Assembly (NCBI RefSeq): GCF_015352985.1
Contig: NZ_JACYXF010000058.1
Span: 1 to 40,841 of the forward strand
Length of the DNA stretch: 40,841 nucleotides
Reading direction: 5' to 3'
Source of the DNA: Noviherbaspirillum malthae
Lineage (GTDB): Bacteria; Pseudomonadota; Gammaproteobacteria; Burkholderiales; Burkholderiaceae_D
Shown: one piece after another, positions 35,241-40,841 of the stretch
How positions within the stretch are numbered: position 1 is the first letter of the stretch
How the letters are laid out: each line of letters opens with the position of its first letter
Notes under the pieces: model-generated
What the model was told of the DNA's origin: nothing
Database searches by the model: none
Seen by the model: the letters and a program-made list of their open reading frames with translations, nothing else
Made by a program: the position numbers and the translations under genes

Positions 35241-35723
35241 TCAACCTTTCCAGGAGCGGTGTGCGGGCCTATGCATATTCGCAGCCGGAGAACCTGTCAA
35301 AACGCCTTGAACAGCATTTGTCTTGCGCCGAATGGCACTGAGGATGGTGTTCAGCATTGCCGAGTCGACCGCTGAAAGCAGATGTCGGGAAGAGACGACA
35401 ACAGTGCCGGTTCTTGTGTCGAGGCTTACTGTTGCGTCGAGGTCGCCGGACGGCTTGTGATTGAGCGCCAGTAGTCCGGAGAGCATTGCAGAAGGTGGAG
35501 CGGGCGGCAGCACTGCAGCCTCACAGGCGGCATGCAGCACGGTTCCTGAAGCAGCGCTCATCACATAGATGTTCGGCTCATCGGTGAAACGCAGGAGGTA
35601 GGCGTCGGCAGCGGGTCCCGGCGTCACCGGGATATTCAATTGCTGCAGCATAAACTGCAGCCGCTGGCTGAAACCGGAGCCGGCTGGAGGTGAACTTGTC
35701 GGGCGGCTGTGGGAAACATGCAT
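35241..35723 (-). CDS. CesT-like type III secretion chaperone
   Basis: This 160-residue protein resembles the Tir/CesT chaperone class. It opens with a helix FSQRLQFMLQQLNIPV, has strands AYLLRFTDEPNIYVMSA, the helix AMLSGLLALNHKPSGDLDAT (family pattern 'LL-LN---G--L'), a strand pair SLDTRTGTVVVSS, and a final helix LSAVDSAMLNTILSAI. Flanking N- and C-terminal tails look disordered. Such chaperones usually bind the N-terminus of one effector encoded next door, here the Josephin-like protein, whose frame begins within a few bases of this stop. The family assignment rests on pattern, not a search. Confidence 0.55.
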   Translation of the reverse strand: MHVSHSRPTSSPPAGSGFSQRLQFMLQQLNIPVTPGPAADAYLLRFTDEPNIYVMSAASGTVLHAACEAAVLPPAPPSAMLSGLLALNHKPSGDLDATVSLDTRTGTVVVSSRHLLSAVDSAMLNTILSAIRRKTNAVQGVLTGSPAANMHRPAHRSWKG

Positions 35724-35796
35724 GGTCTTCGAGCGGAAATCTTCACTGTTGAGGCAGCATGTGTGGCAAGCCGGATCAGATCAGTTCCATTCAATG

Positions 35797-35820
35797 CAAA
35801 TCTTTTATAGCTGCCGCGAA
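35797..35820 (-). promoter_or_regulatory. Imperfect PIP/hrpII box upstream of the chaperone gene
   Basis: Read on the minus strand the site is TTCGC-N15-TTTGC (equally TTCG-N16-TTTG), one mismatch from the PIP box (TTCGB-N15-TTCGB) and the hrpII box (TTCG-N16-TTCG) bound by HrpX/HrpB. It lies 74-97 bases upstream of ATG 35723. I did not find a clear YANNNT -10 at the ideal distance. Confidence 0.4.
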
Positions 35821-35859
35821 GTTAGGGCTCACAAGCGCAAACCTGCCGCAGCAGTATTC

Positions 35860-36049
35860 TAGAGCGCTTTCGGCTTGACTGTACTGTCGATCCCGGACGA
35901 TTTGCCAGCGGCACTGCGTTGTGTGGGGACGCCGAGTCCTCCTTGCCATGGCCCGGGGGCGCCGAGCTCGCCATGTCGCGTCACCACGCCTTGTTCCGCA
36001 GGCAAATCGCCTCGGCCTCACCGAGTCCAGTCAAGCCGAAAGCGCTCTA
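35860..36049. mobile_element. MITE-like element with 22-bp perfect terminal inverted repeats
   Basis: TAGAGCGCTTTCGGCTTGAC plus TG (35860-35881) is repeated in exact inverse orientation at 36028-36049, enclosing about 190 bases with no gene. The outer TA at both ends (35860-35861 and 36048-36049) may be a TA target duplication, which would leave 20-bp terminal repeats and suggest mobilisation by an IS630/mariner-type transposase. A second inner pair, CGATTTGCC (35898-35906) and GGCAAATCG (36001-36009), strengthens a cruciform. It lies directly upstream of the effector-chaperone promoter region. Confidence 0.7.
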
Positions 36050-36359
36050 AAGAGCGGCATTCAGGCAAATACTGAGTGTGAAAAGCGAATGCTCGGAAGA
36101 CGTTTGGCGAAGGTGACGCGGGTTTTCGCCTAAAGTCATCCTGATAGATATCGGGCGGTATGGGGCGTACTTGGAAAGCGTCGACAGCGGAAGGAAATGG
36201 TGCACGAACGCGGCATCGACCATTCCATGCATGCCGAAGCGTATCGGTCACGCTAAAGCGCATGCGTGTGCTTGACCCATTCGCGAGGCACTTCACCGGT
36301 GTGAAGGCATCATGAACCGGCTGCAGTGCCGCCCACGTTCAAGGCCGCTGAAGTCTCTT
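36050..36359. other. Intergenic stretch after the MITE-like element
   Basis: About 310 bases with no convincing gene. Short frames on both strands lack ribosome sites and family resemblance. It ends near the stop of the alpha/beta hydrolase. Confidence 0.4.
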
Positions 36360-37178
36360 CTACCGGGTCGAAGCAGCGAATTCGGACACCAGGCGCAGGG
36401 TCACTTCGGGTCGTTCCCGATGCGGCACATGATTGGTGTCCTTCATGATTTCCACCTGCGAAGGGCCGCCGCTCAGCTGGCCTATCATTTCCGGATGACG
36501 CGTCGAGCCGTATTCGTCGAACTCTCCATGGATGGCCAGCACCGGGCATGTCACCTTGGGCAGCACGTCGGCAATCGACCAGGAAGCAAATGCCGGATCG
36601 AGCCAGGTGCCGGTCCAGGCATCGAGCACCCATTCCGCCTTGTCCCCGTGATACTTCCTGAGGCGATCGATCTGCGCCTCATCCTTGAACTGTTCCTTGG
36701 CGGCGCGGATGCCCTGCAGGGTTCTGTCTTCGGGAAAGACCTGGGCGGCCACGGTGACCAGCGCATGGCAGTCTTCGGGATACCGCGCGGCGCAATGGAC
36801 CGCCATGCCGCCGCCGACGCTATGGCCGAAGGCGATGAAGCCTCGCAGACCAAGCTGCTCGCGCAGCACCGGAAAGAACGTCGTCGCTTCGTCGGCGACG
36901 AAATCCAGCGCCGGGCGATCCGTGCGCGGGTCCGACTGTCCAAAACCGAGCCGGTCATAGGCAATGATCTTGCGTCCCGTCGCTGCGCTCAACCGCGCAG
37001 GAAAATCGCGCCACAAGTCGACGCAGCCCAGGGAATCGTGGAAGAGCACGATCGGCGCCTTCTCGCGGAACGAGGCTGCCTCTTGGGGCCCTTGCCAGAT
37101 GCGCACGAAGAGCTGGCCACGGGGATGATCGACCCGGATGTCATTGGAAACGATGTCGGCGGTTTCGATGTTTGTCAT
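36360..37178 (-). CDS. Alpha/beta hydrolase
   Basis: This 272-residue alpha/beta-hydrolase has the oxyanion region VLFHDSLGCVDLW, the nucleophile elbow GHSVGG (Ser about 118), the acid in GEFDEYG and the catalytic His in DTNHVPHRE near the C-terminus. No signal peptide. It could hydrolyse esters, lactones or C-C bonds; substrate unknown. The start at 37178 is normal for length though the ribosome site is weak. It marks the return to high-GC chromosomal codon use after the island. Confidence 0.9.
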   Translation of the reverse strand: MTNIETADIVSNDIRVDHPRGQLFVRIWQGPQEAASFREKAPIVLFHDSLGCVDLWRDFPARLSAATGRKIIAYDRLGFGQSDPRTDRPALDFVADEATTFFPVLREQLGLRGFIAFGHSVGGGMAVHCAARYPEDCHALVTVAAQVFPEDRTLQGIRAAKEQFKDEAQIDRLRKYHGDKAEWVLDAWTGTWLDPAFASWSIADVLPKVTCPVLAIHGEFDEYGSTRHPEMIGQLSGGPSQVEIMKDTNHVPHRERPEVTLRLVSEFAASTR

Positions 37179-37301
37179 GTCGGCGGCGCTGTGGAATTAT
37201 CTGAATGTCATGCGCGGCTGCGGGCATGACGGAAGTATCGTTGCATGAAATTTTTTTACATGCAGAAAAAGGGTTCGGCTGAAGTTCGTGGGCGCCACGG
37301 G

Positions 37302-37544
37302 TCAAAGCGAGTCGATGTACAGCAGCACGTCATCCGCACGGCCTTCGTTCACCAGCTGGGCCGCAGTCCTGCCTTCGAATGCAGGCAGCGGTTCGTTCAT
37401 CCAGGCACTTGCGGCATCGTCGTTCCCCGCGAATTCCCGTGCCCTGTGCATGACCGTGTAATAGGCCTGCGCCTTGCGCGACTGTTCCTGGAACCGCGCG
37501 CGGAGTGCGTCCAGTCCCTGGGAAGAAAGGTTTCCCTCTTTCAT
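37302..37544 (-). CDS. Small protein with MbcA/ParS/Xre-antitoxin-like C-terminal motif
   Basis: This 80-residue protein has a C-terminal segment ASAWMNEPLPAFEGRTAAQL (toxin-binding motif of MbcA/ParS/Xre antitoxins, DUF2384) ending in ADDVLLYIDSL. The N-terminal half (LRARFQEQSRKAQAYYTVMH) is helical but has no clear HTH, so it may be a shortened form. No RES-domain toxin lies next to it. ATG has GAGG about 8 bases upstream. Confidence 0.6.
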   Translation of the reverse strand: MKEGNLSSQGLDALRARFQEQSRKAQAYYTVMHRAREFAGNDDAASAWMNEPLPAFEGRTAAQLVNEGRADDVLLYIDSL

Positions 37545-37826
37545 GTGCTCGCCTCAATCAATATGTGAGCGGCGTTGCTGATGCGCCGCGAACCGATGCC
37601 TTGCAAAAACAAGGATTGTACGCATCAGCCGGCAGGTCTGCTGCCCAGGGAATGATTCCGCAAGGCCTGCGCATGATCAAATGCTCTCCGCATGCCTTTT
37701 GAACTGCGGTGGCGCGGACCTAAAATGAAGGCCGGAGGCAGGACCATCCGGATTGCCGGCAGGCATTGAACCGCGTTCGGGGCAATGTGCCTGCCATTGA
37801 AGCCTCGTCATCGTATCGGGGGCAGC

Positions 37827-39461
37827 ATGGATACCGAAGTGCTTATCGTCGGGGCAGGCCCGACTGGCCTGATGCTCGCCAATCAGCTTGCGAAGCGATC
37901 GGTTCGCGTGACCATCATCGACCAGCATTCCGGTCCCTCGGTGCAGACCAAGGCGCTCGGCGTGCAGGCGCGCACGATGGAAATCTACGCGCATCTCGGC
38001 ATTGCGGAACGCGCGATCGACATGGGCAGGCGTGCCGTCGGCGCCAGCATGTGGGTTGCCGGAAAGCGTGCGGCGCGGGTGCCGTTGGGCGACATCGGAT
38101 CGAACCTGAGCCCCTATCCTTTCCTGCTGATCCTCGGGCAGGACGACAACGAGGCGCTGTTAGGTGATGTGCTTGCCGGGCAAGGCGTTCAGATTCAATG
38201 GAGCACCAAGCTGGTCGATCTTGTTCAATCGGCCGACGGCGTCACCGCAAGGATAGAACGGCAGGACGGCGCCTTCGACGAGATCGCGGCCGCATGGGTG
38301 GCCGGCTGCGACGGCGCGCGCAGCACGGTGCGCGAGGCATGCAATATCCCCTTCTCCGGTGCACCTTACCAGCATGTGTTCTATGTCGCCGATACGCAGG
38401 CAACGGGCTCCATGGCGCCGGATGAACTCAACGTTTATCTATGGCGCGGCGGATTCCACCTGTTCTTTCCGCTGCGCGGCAAGGATCACTGGCGGGTGGT
38501 CGGCATTCTTCCGGCGGAACTGCGCTCGCGAGACGCTCTTGGCTTCGACGACGTGGCTCCCTATGTATGCAACGAGGTGGGAAGGTCGGAGACGGGCGAT
38601 GCAGTGGCGTTTCAGGAATGCCGCTGGTTCTCGACTTATCATGTGCATCATCGGCACGCCGACCGGTTCCGCGACCGCAGGTGTTTCCTGCTCGGCGATG
38701 CGGCGCACATACACAGTCCCGTCGGCGCACAAGGCATGAACACCGGCTTGCAGGATGCCTACAATCTCGCATGGAAGCTGGCGCTGGTTCTGTCGGGGAA
38801 CGCCGGCCAGGGCCTGCTCGATTCCTATGAAATCGAGCGCATTCCGGTTGCGGAACGCCTGCTCAGAACGACCGATCAGGCATTCAACTTCCTCATTTCC
38901 GAACGCTGGCTGGCCGAAGTCTTTCGGACGCGGATCATTCAGAGAATCATTGCGATCGCAATGCGGCGGGACCGCACCCGCCAGCTGGCGTTCCGCACGA
39001 TTTCGCAGATCGGCATCCGCTATCGGAACAGCCCGCTGTCGCGCATGCATTCCCGCCTGCCGGAAGAGGCGCCGTGTCCGGGTGATCGCTTTCCCTGGAT
39101 GCGACTGAAGTTCACCGGGGCAGGTCCGGTGGAGGACCTGTTCGCGAAGCTCGACGATACCCGCTTCAACCTGCTGCTGTTCGGACAGCAGCCGCCCGCA
39201 GGCAGGCTGCCTGCCCACAGCGGTGGCCTCTTGAGTATCTGCGTGGTACCGGATGACCCGGTCAACAACCAGGAGCTTGAACGCGCCGGCATTCCGCGGC
39301 CTTCGTTCTACCTGCTGCGTCCGGACGGGCACGTGGGGCTGGCGGGAGCCATGCCGGACCCCGCCGCGCTGGACGCTTATTTCAACGAGGCGGTGCAGCT
39401 TGGAACGGCTGCGGCCATGCCTTCATCCAGCGATGCATATGCATTGCATCCTCATCAGTGA
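37827..39461 (+). CDS. FAD-dependent aromatic hydroxylase (PheA/TfdB class)
   Basis: This 544-residue class A flavin monooxygenase has the FAD-binding motif GAGPTGLMLANQL (residues 9-21), the DG motif GCDGARSTVR near 170, the GD motif LLGDAAHIHSPVGAQGMNTG near 290-310, and a C-terminal thioredoxin-like domain (about 430-530). It would hydroxylate an aromatic or polyketide substrate using NAD(P)H and oxygen; substrate unknown. ATG 37827 is chosen by the canonical N-terminus; the frame is open to 37785 without a better site. Confidence 0.92.
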   Translation: MDTEVLIVGAGPTGLMLANQLAKRSVRVTIIDQHSGPSVQTKALGVQARTMEIYAHLGIAERAIDMGRRAVGASMWVAGKRAARVPLGDIGSNLSPYPFLLILGQDDNEALLGDVLAGQGVQIQWSTKLVDLVQSADGVTARIERQDGAFDEIAAAWVAGCDGARSTVREACNIPFSGAPYQHVFYVADTQATGSMAPDELNVYLWRGGFHLFFPLRGKDHWRVVGILPAELRSRDALGFDDVAPYVCNEVGRSETGDAVAFQECRWFSTYHVHHRHADRFRDRRCFLLGDAAHIHSPVGAQGMNTGLQDAYNLAWKLALVLSGNAGQGLLDSYEIERIPVAERLLRTTDQAFNFLISERWLAEVFRTRIIQRIIAIAMRRDRTRQLAFRTISQIGIRYRNSPLSRMHSRLPEEAPCPGDRFPWMRLKFTGAGPVEDLFAKLDDTRFNLLLFGQQPPAGRLPAHSGGLLSICVVPDDPVNNQELERAGIPRPSFYLLRPDGHVGLAGAMPDPAALDAYFNEAVQLGTAAAMPSSSDAYALHPHQ

Positions 39462-39559
39462 ACGCATGTTGCGGCTGATCTCGCGTCTGTCCTGCACAGA
39501 CATGCTGCTGCACTGCGATCGTCGGTGAAGGCTCTGCAGGATTTTCCAGCGTGCGATGG

Positions 39560-39766
39560 TCAGGCGCTGCCGGGAAGCTTGCTTTGTGCCGAAGCGGGGG
39601 CCGGGGCTGCCTCCGGCTTGCTTGCGGCAGGAGGTTTCAGCGACAGCCATTGCTGCAGCGCCTGGCAGCCTGCGATCAATAAGGCTCCGGCGTAAATGCA
39701 GAGTACGACGAAGGTGCAACGGATCCACAAGACTACGGCCGACATGTTTTCTTCCAGTTCGCTCAT
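39560..39766 (-). CDS. Small single-span membrane protein
   Basis: This 68-residue protein has one hydrophobic helix (about 9-33, VVLWIRCTFVVLCIYAGALL) and a Pro/Ala/Lys-rich tail. The start at 39766 has GAGGAGG about 9 bases upstream, which supports expression. Function unknown. It lies just beyond the hemerythrin gene end on the same strand. Confidence 0.7.
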   Translation of the reverse strand: MSELEENMSAVVLWIRCTFVVLCIYAGALLIAGCQALQQWLSLKPPAASKPEAAPAPASAQSKLPGSA

Positions 39767-39857
39767 GGTACGCCCTCCTCAGGTAGCCCTGATTCAGACT
39801 CTACTCCCGGCGATCGGCCCAACATTGAGAGTAAGCAAAAGACTGTCGGCCATGCGA

Positions 39858-40448
39858 TCACAGTTCGGGACCGACACCGACCGGCGGCGGTGCGAGGTTG
39901 ACGATCATGGAGAACAGCTGCTGCATGTCGGCTCGGTCTCCCGAGAGCGGATTTTTCTCTTCGGTAAAAGCGGCATCGAGCTGGCGCCAGTCATTTTCGT
40001 TCAATACCTCCATGGCGATGGGGAGGATAGTCTGTTCCTCCAGGCGCATGTGCGCCTTGTAAAAGCCGGCATACTGCTCGGCCATCAGCGCAAAGGCATC
40101 GAATGCAGCGGCGCCTTCGAGTTCGTAGCGGTTCAGCGCATGCTCGAGATCCAGCACGAGGCGGTCGCCAAGCGTGTGCTGCACCTCAAGTTCGAGAATG
40201 GCTTCATCGGCGGCTTTGGTGCGCTTGCGGATCGCGGGAAACAGGAAGCGGTCTTCCTTGGGATGATGGACCCGCTCGGGATACTCGTGGATATAAAACA
40301 GCATGGCCCGCAGCACCTTCAGGTCGGGCGCCTTGCCGCTTTCGCCAATGGTACGGATGATCTGGAGCATGCCCTGCAAGACGGCGTCGAGTACATCATG
40401 GTCGTGCTGGATGATGTTGATTGCCGGATGGGACGAGCGCAAACGCAT
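39858..40448 (-). CDS. Hemerythrin HHE-domain protein
   Basis: This 196-residue protein has the hemerythrin-like four-helix HHE fold with diiron ligands visible in NIIQHDHDVLDAV, YIHEYPERVHHPKEDRFLFP, VQHTLGDRLVLDLEHAL and HMRLEEQTILPI. Such proteins bind O2 or NO or repair Fe-S clusters after nitrosative stress. I start at 40448 because the HHE domain begins here; the frame is open to 40622 but that lacks family similarity. An FNR/DNR-type promoter lies about 85-125 bases upstream. Confidence 0.9.
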   Translation of the reverse strand: MRLRSSHPAINIIQHDHDVLDAVLQGMLQIIRTIGESGKAPDLKVLRAMLFYIHEYPERVHHPKEDRFLFPAIRKRTKAADEAILELEVQHTLGDRLVLDLEHALNRYELEGAAAFDAFALMAEQYAGFYKAHMRLEEQTILPIAMEVLNENDWRQLDAAFTEEKNPLSGDRADMQQLFSMIVNLAPPPVGVGPEL

Positions 40449-40531
40449 GATGTCTCTGCCTGTGGTGGATGGTGGGGGCGTGTCTTCGCGCCGCAGGCAG
40501 GCCGCGGTTTCGGAGATGACACGGTAGGCGG

Positions 40532-40573
40532 ATGCTATTGGGGTGGCTGCTTTAAATCCTTGACCTTGATCAA
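40532..40573 (-). promoter_or_regulatory. FNR/DNR-type promoter of the hemerythrin gene
   Basis: On the minus strand TTGATCAAGGTCAA (40573-40560) matches the FNR/CRP-superfamily box TTGAT-N4-ATCAA with one change. After 22 bases comes TAGCAT (40537-40532), a -10 at the spacing of class II activator promoters (box centre near -41.5). Transcription would start near 40525. Confidence 0.7.
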
Positions 40574-40622
40574 ATTTTTCCGGGTGGGAGTAGGGGGAGC
40601 ATTCAACCCATCCCCACCCCAC

Positions 40623-40643
40623 CCCTCCCCTTGAAGGGGAGGG
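40623..40643. repeat. GC-rich perfect palindrome
   Basis: CCCTCCCCTT (40623-40632) and AAGGGGAGGG (40634-40643) are exact complements around one G. It is preceded by a C-rich run from about 40606. It looks like an intergenic repeat element rather than a T-tailed terminator. Confidence 0.6.
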
Positions 40644-40662
40644 AGTGTACTTTATGCCTTTA

Positions 40663-40716
40663 ACAGCTAAGACAGCTAAGACAGCTAAGACAGCTAAGAC
40701 AGCTAAGACAGCTAAG
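40663..40716. repeat. Six tandem copies of a 9-bp unit
   Basis: The unit ACAGCTAAG is repeated six times without change between 40663 and 40716, directly abutting the IS5-family element end. Confidence 0.95.
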
Positions 40717-40841
40717 AGCGTGCTCAGTATCTTTTTAACAGGAGAGCGAGGAACGCGAGGACAATGAACTGTTCGCTGGTATGAAGCTTTCGCTCACAGT
40801 TTTTCCAGAGACGACGGCATTTTTCAAGCCATGCGAAGGAC
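40716..40841 (-). mobile_element. IS5-family element, transposase C-terminal end
   Basis: The minus-strand frame ending at 40724-40726 codes for SFAWLEKCRRLWKNCERKLH, then TSEQFIVLAFLALLLKRY, the well-known C-terminus of IS5-family (IS1031/IS427-like) transposases. Only 38 codons are in the window; the rest lies to the right. The element end is probably the GAGCGTGCTC sequence at 40716-40725, next to CTAA or TAA that could be the target duplication. Whether the copy is intact cannot be told. Confidence 0.85.

Noticed and set aside
36120..36290. Possible transposase remnant (a frame with EMVHERGID, recalling IS6 transposases)
   Set aside because: The similarity is limited to a few residues, flanked by unrelated sequence and soon stopped; too weak to call.

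Overview
The window is GC-rich chromosomal DNA with dense, mostly high-GC3 genes. It looks like a free-living or plant/soil-associated betaproteobacterium of the Burkholderiales, most likely Oxalobacteraceae (Herbaspirillum/Noviherbaspirillum-like). This is inference from gene content: SdhC, a response regulator-kinase-HtrA locus, RstAB, MipA/OmpV, and many sensor kinases. No marker gene fixes the genus.

Layout: (1) 0-1.3 kb, the start of sdhC (minus) diverging from a LysR regulator. (2) 1.4-7.4 kb, signalling: a PAS hybrid kinase, a small cysteine-rich protein, then response regulator-sensor kinase-HtrA protease with a direct-repeat operator in front of the protease. (3) 7.4-13.8 kb, metabolism: DUF2817 peptidase, AraC regulator, a DUF1330-EamA-AlaX operon, and a methyltransferase plus haem-oxygenase-like enzyme pair. 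(4) 14.1-20.2 kb: tRNA-Glu, a histone-H1-like basic protein, an isocitrate dehydrogenase-family enzyme, an orphan PstS behind a Pho-box-like promoter, a small protein behind a second copy of the operator type, and an endonuclease/phosphatase-fold protein. (5) 20.4-26.6 kb: a PAS-GGDEF-EAL protein with an unusual His-every-fourth-residue insert, a Cys-rich small protein, a Cache-domain hybrid kinase and an FMN-binding flavoprotein. (6) 26.7-32.7 kb, envelope: DUF1311, an exported protein, MipA/OmpV, a tiny membrane protein, a lipoprotein with two PrcB-like domains, then RstAB. (7) 32.9-36.3 kb, a lower-GC accessory island. (8) 36.4-40.8 kb: alpha/beta hydrolase, an MbcA/ParS-like fragment, an FAD monooxygenase, a small membrane protein, a hemerythrin behind an FNR/DNR-type promoter, a 9-bp tandem repeat and the end of an IS5-family element.

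The most striking item is the island. A 750-residue protein carries a Josephin-type (ataxin-3/JOSD) deubiquitinase signature, with Cys, His and Asp at family spacing, inside a protein that also has a Pro/Ser/Thr-rich N-terminus, three AP2-like segments and a strongly basic, nuclear-localisation-like tail. Directly upstream and almost overlapping is a protein resembling a CesT-type type III secretion chaperone. In front of that lies an imperfect PIP/hrpII box, then a MITE-like element with 22-bp perfect terminal inverted repeats. I read this as a horizontally acquired type III effector-chaperone module aimed at eukaryotic ubiquitin signalling, possibly in the nucleus. No secretion apparatus is encoded in the window.

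Other regulatory observations: a PmrA/QseB-like repeat in front of both htrA and an unknown gene suggests a small regulon for the neighbouring two-component system; a Pho-box-like promoter precedes pstS; an FNR/DNR site sits at the class II position relative to a -10 for the hemerythrin gene.
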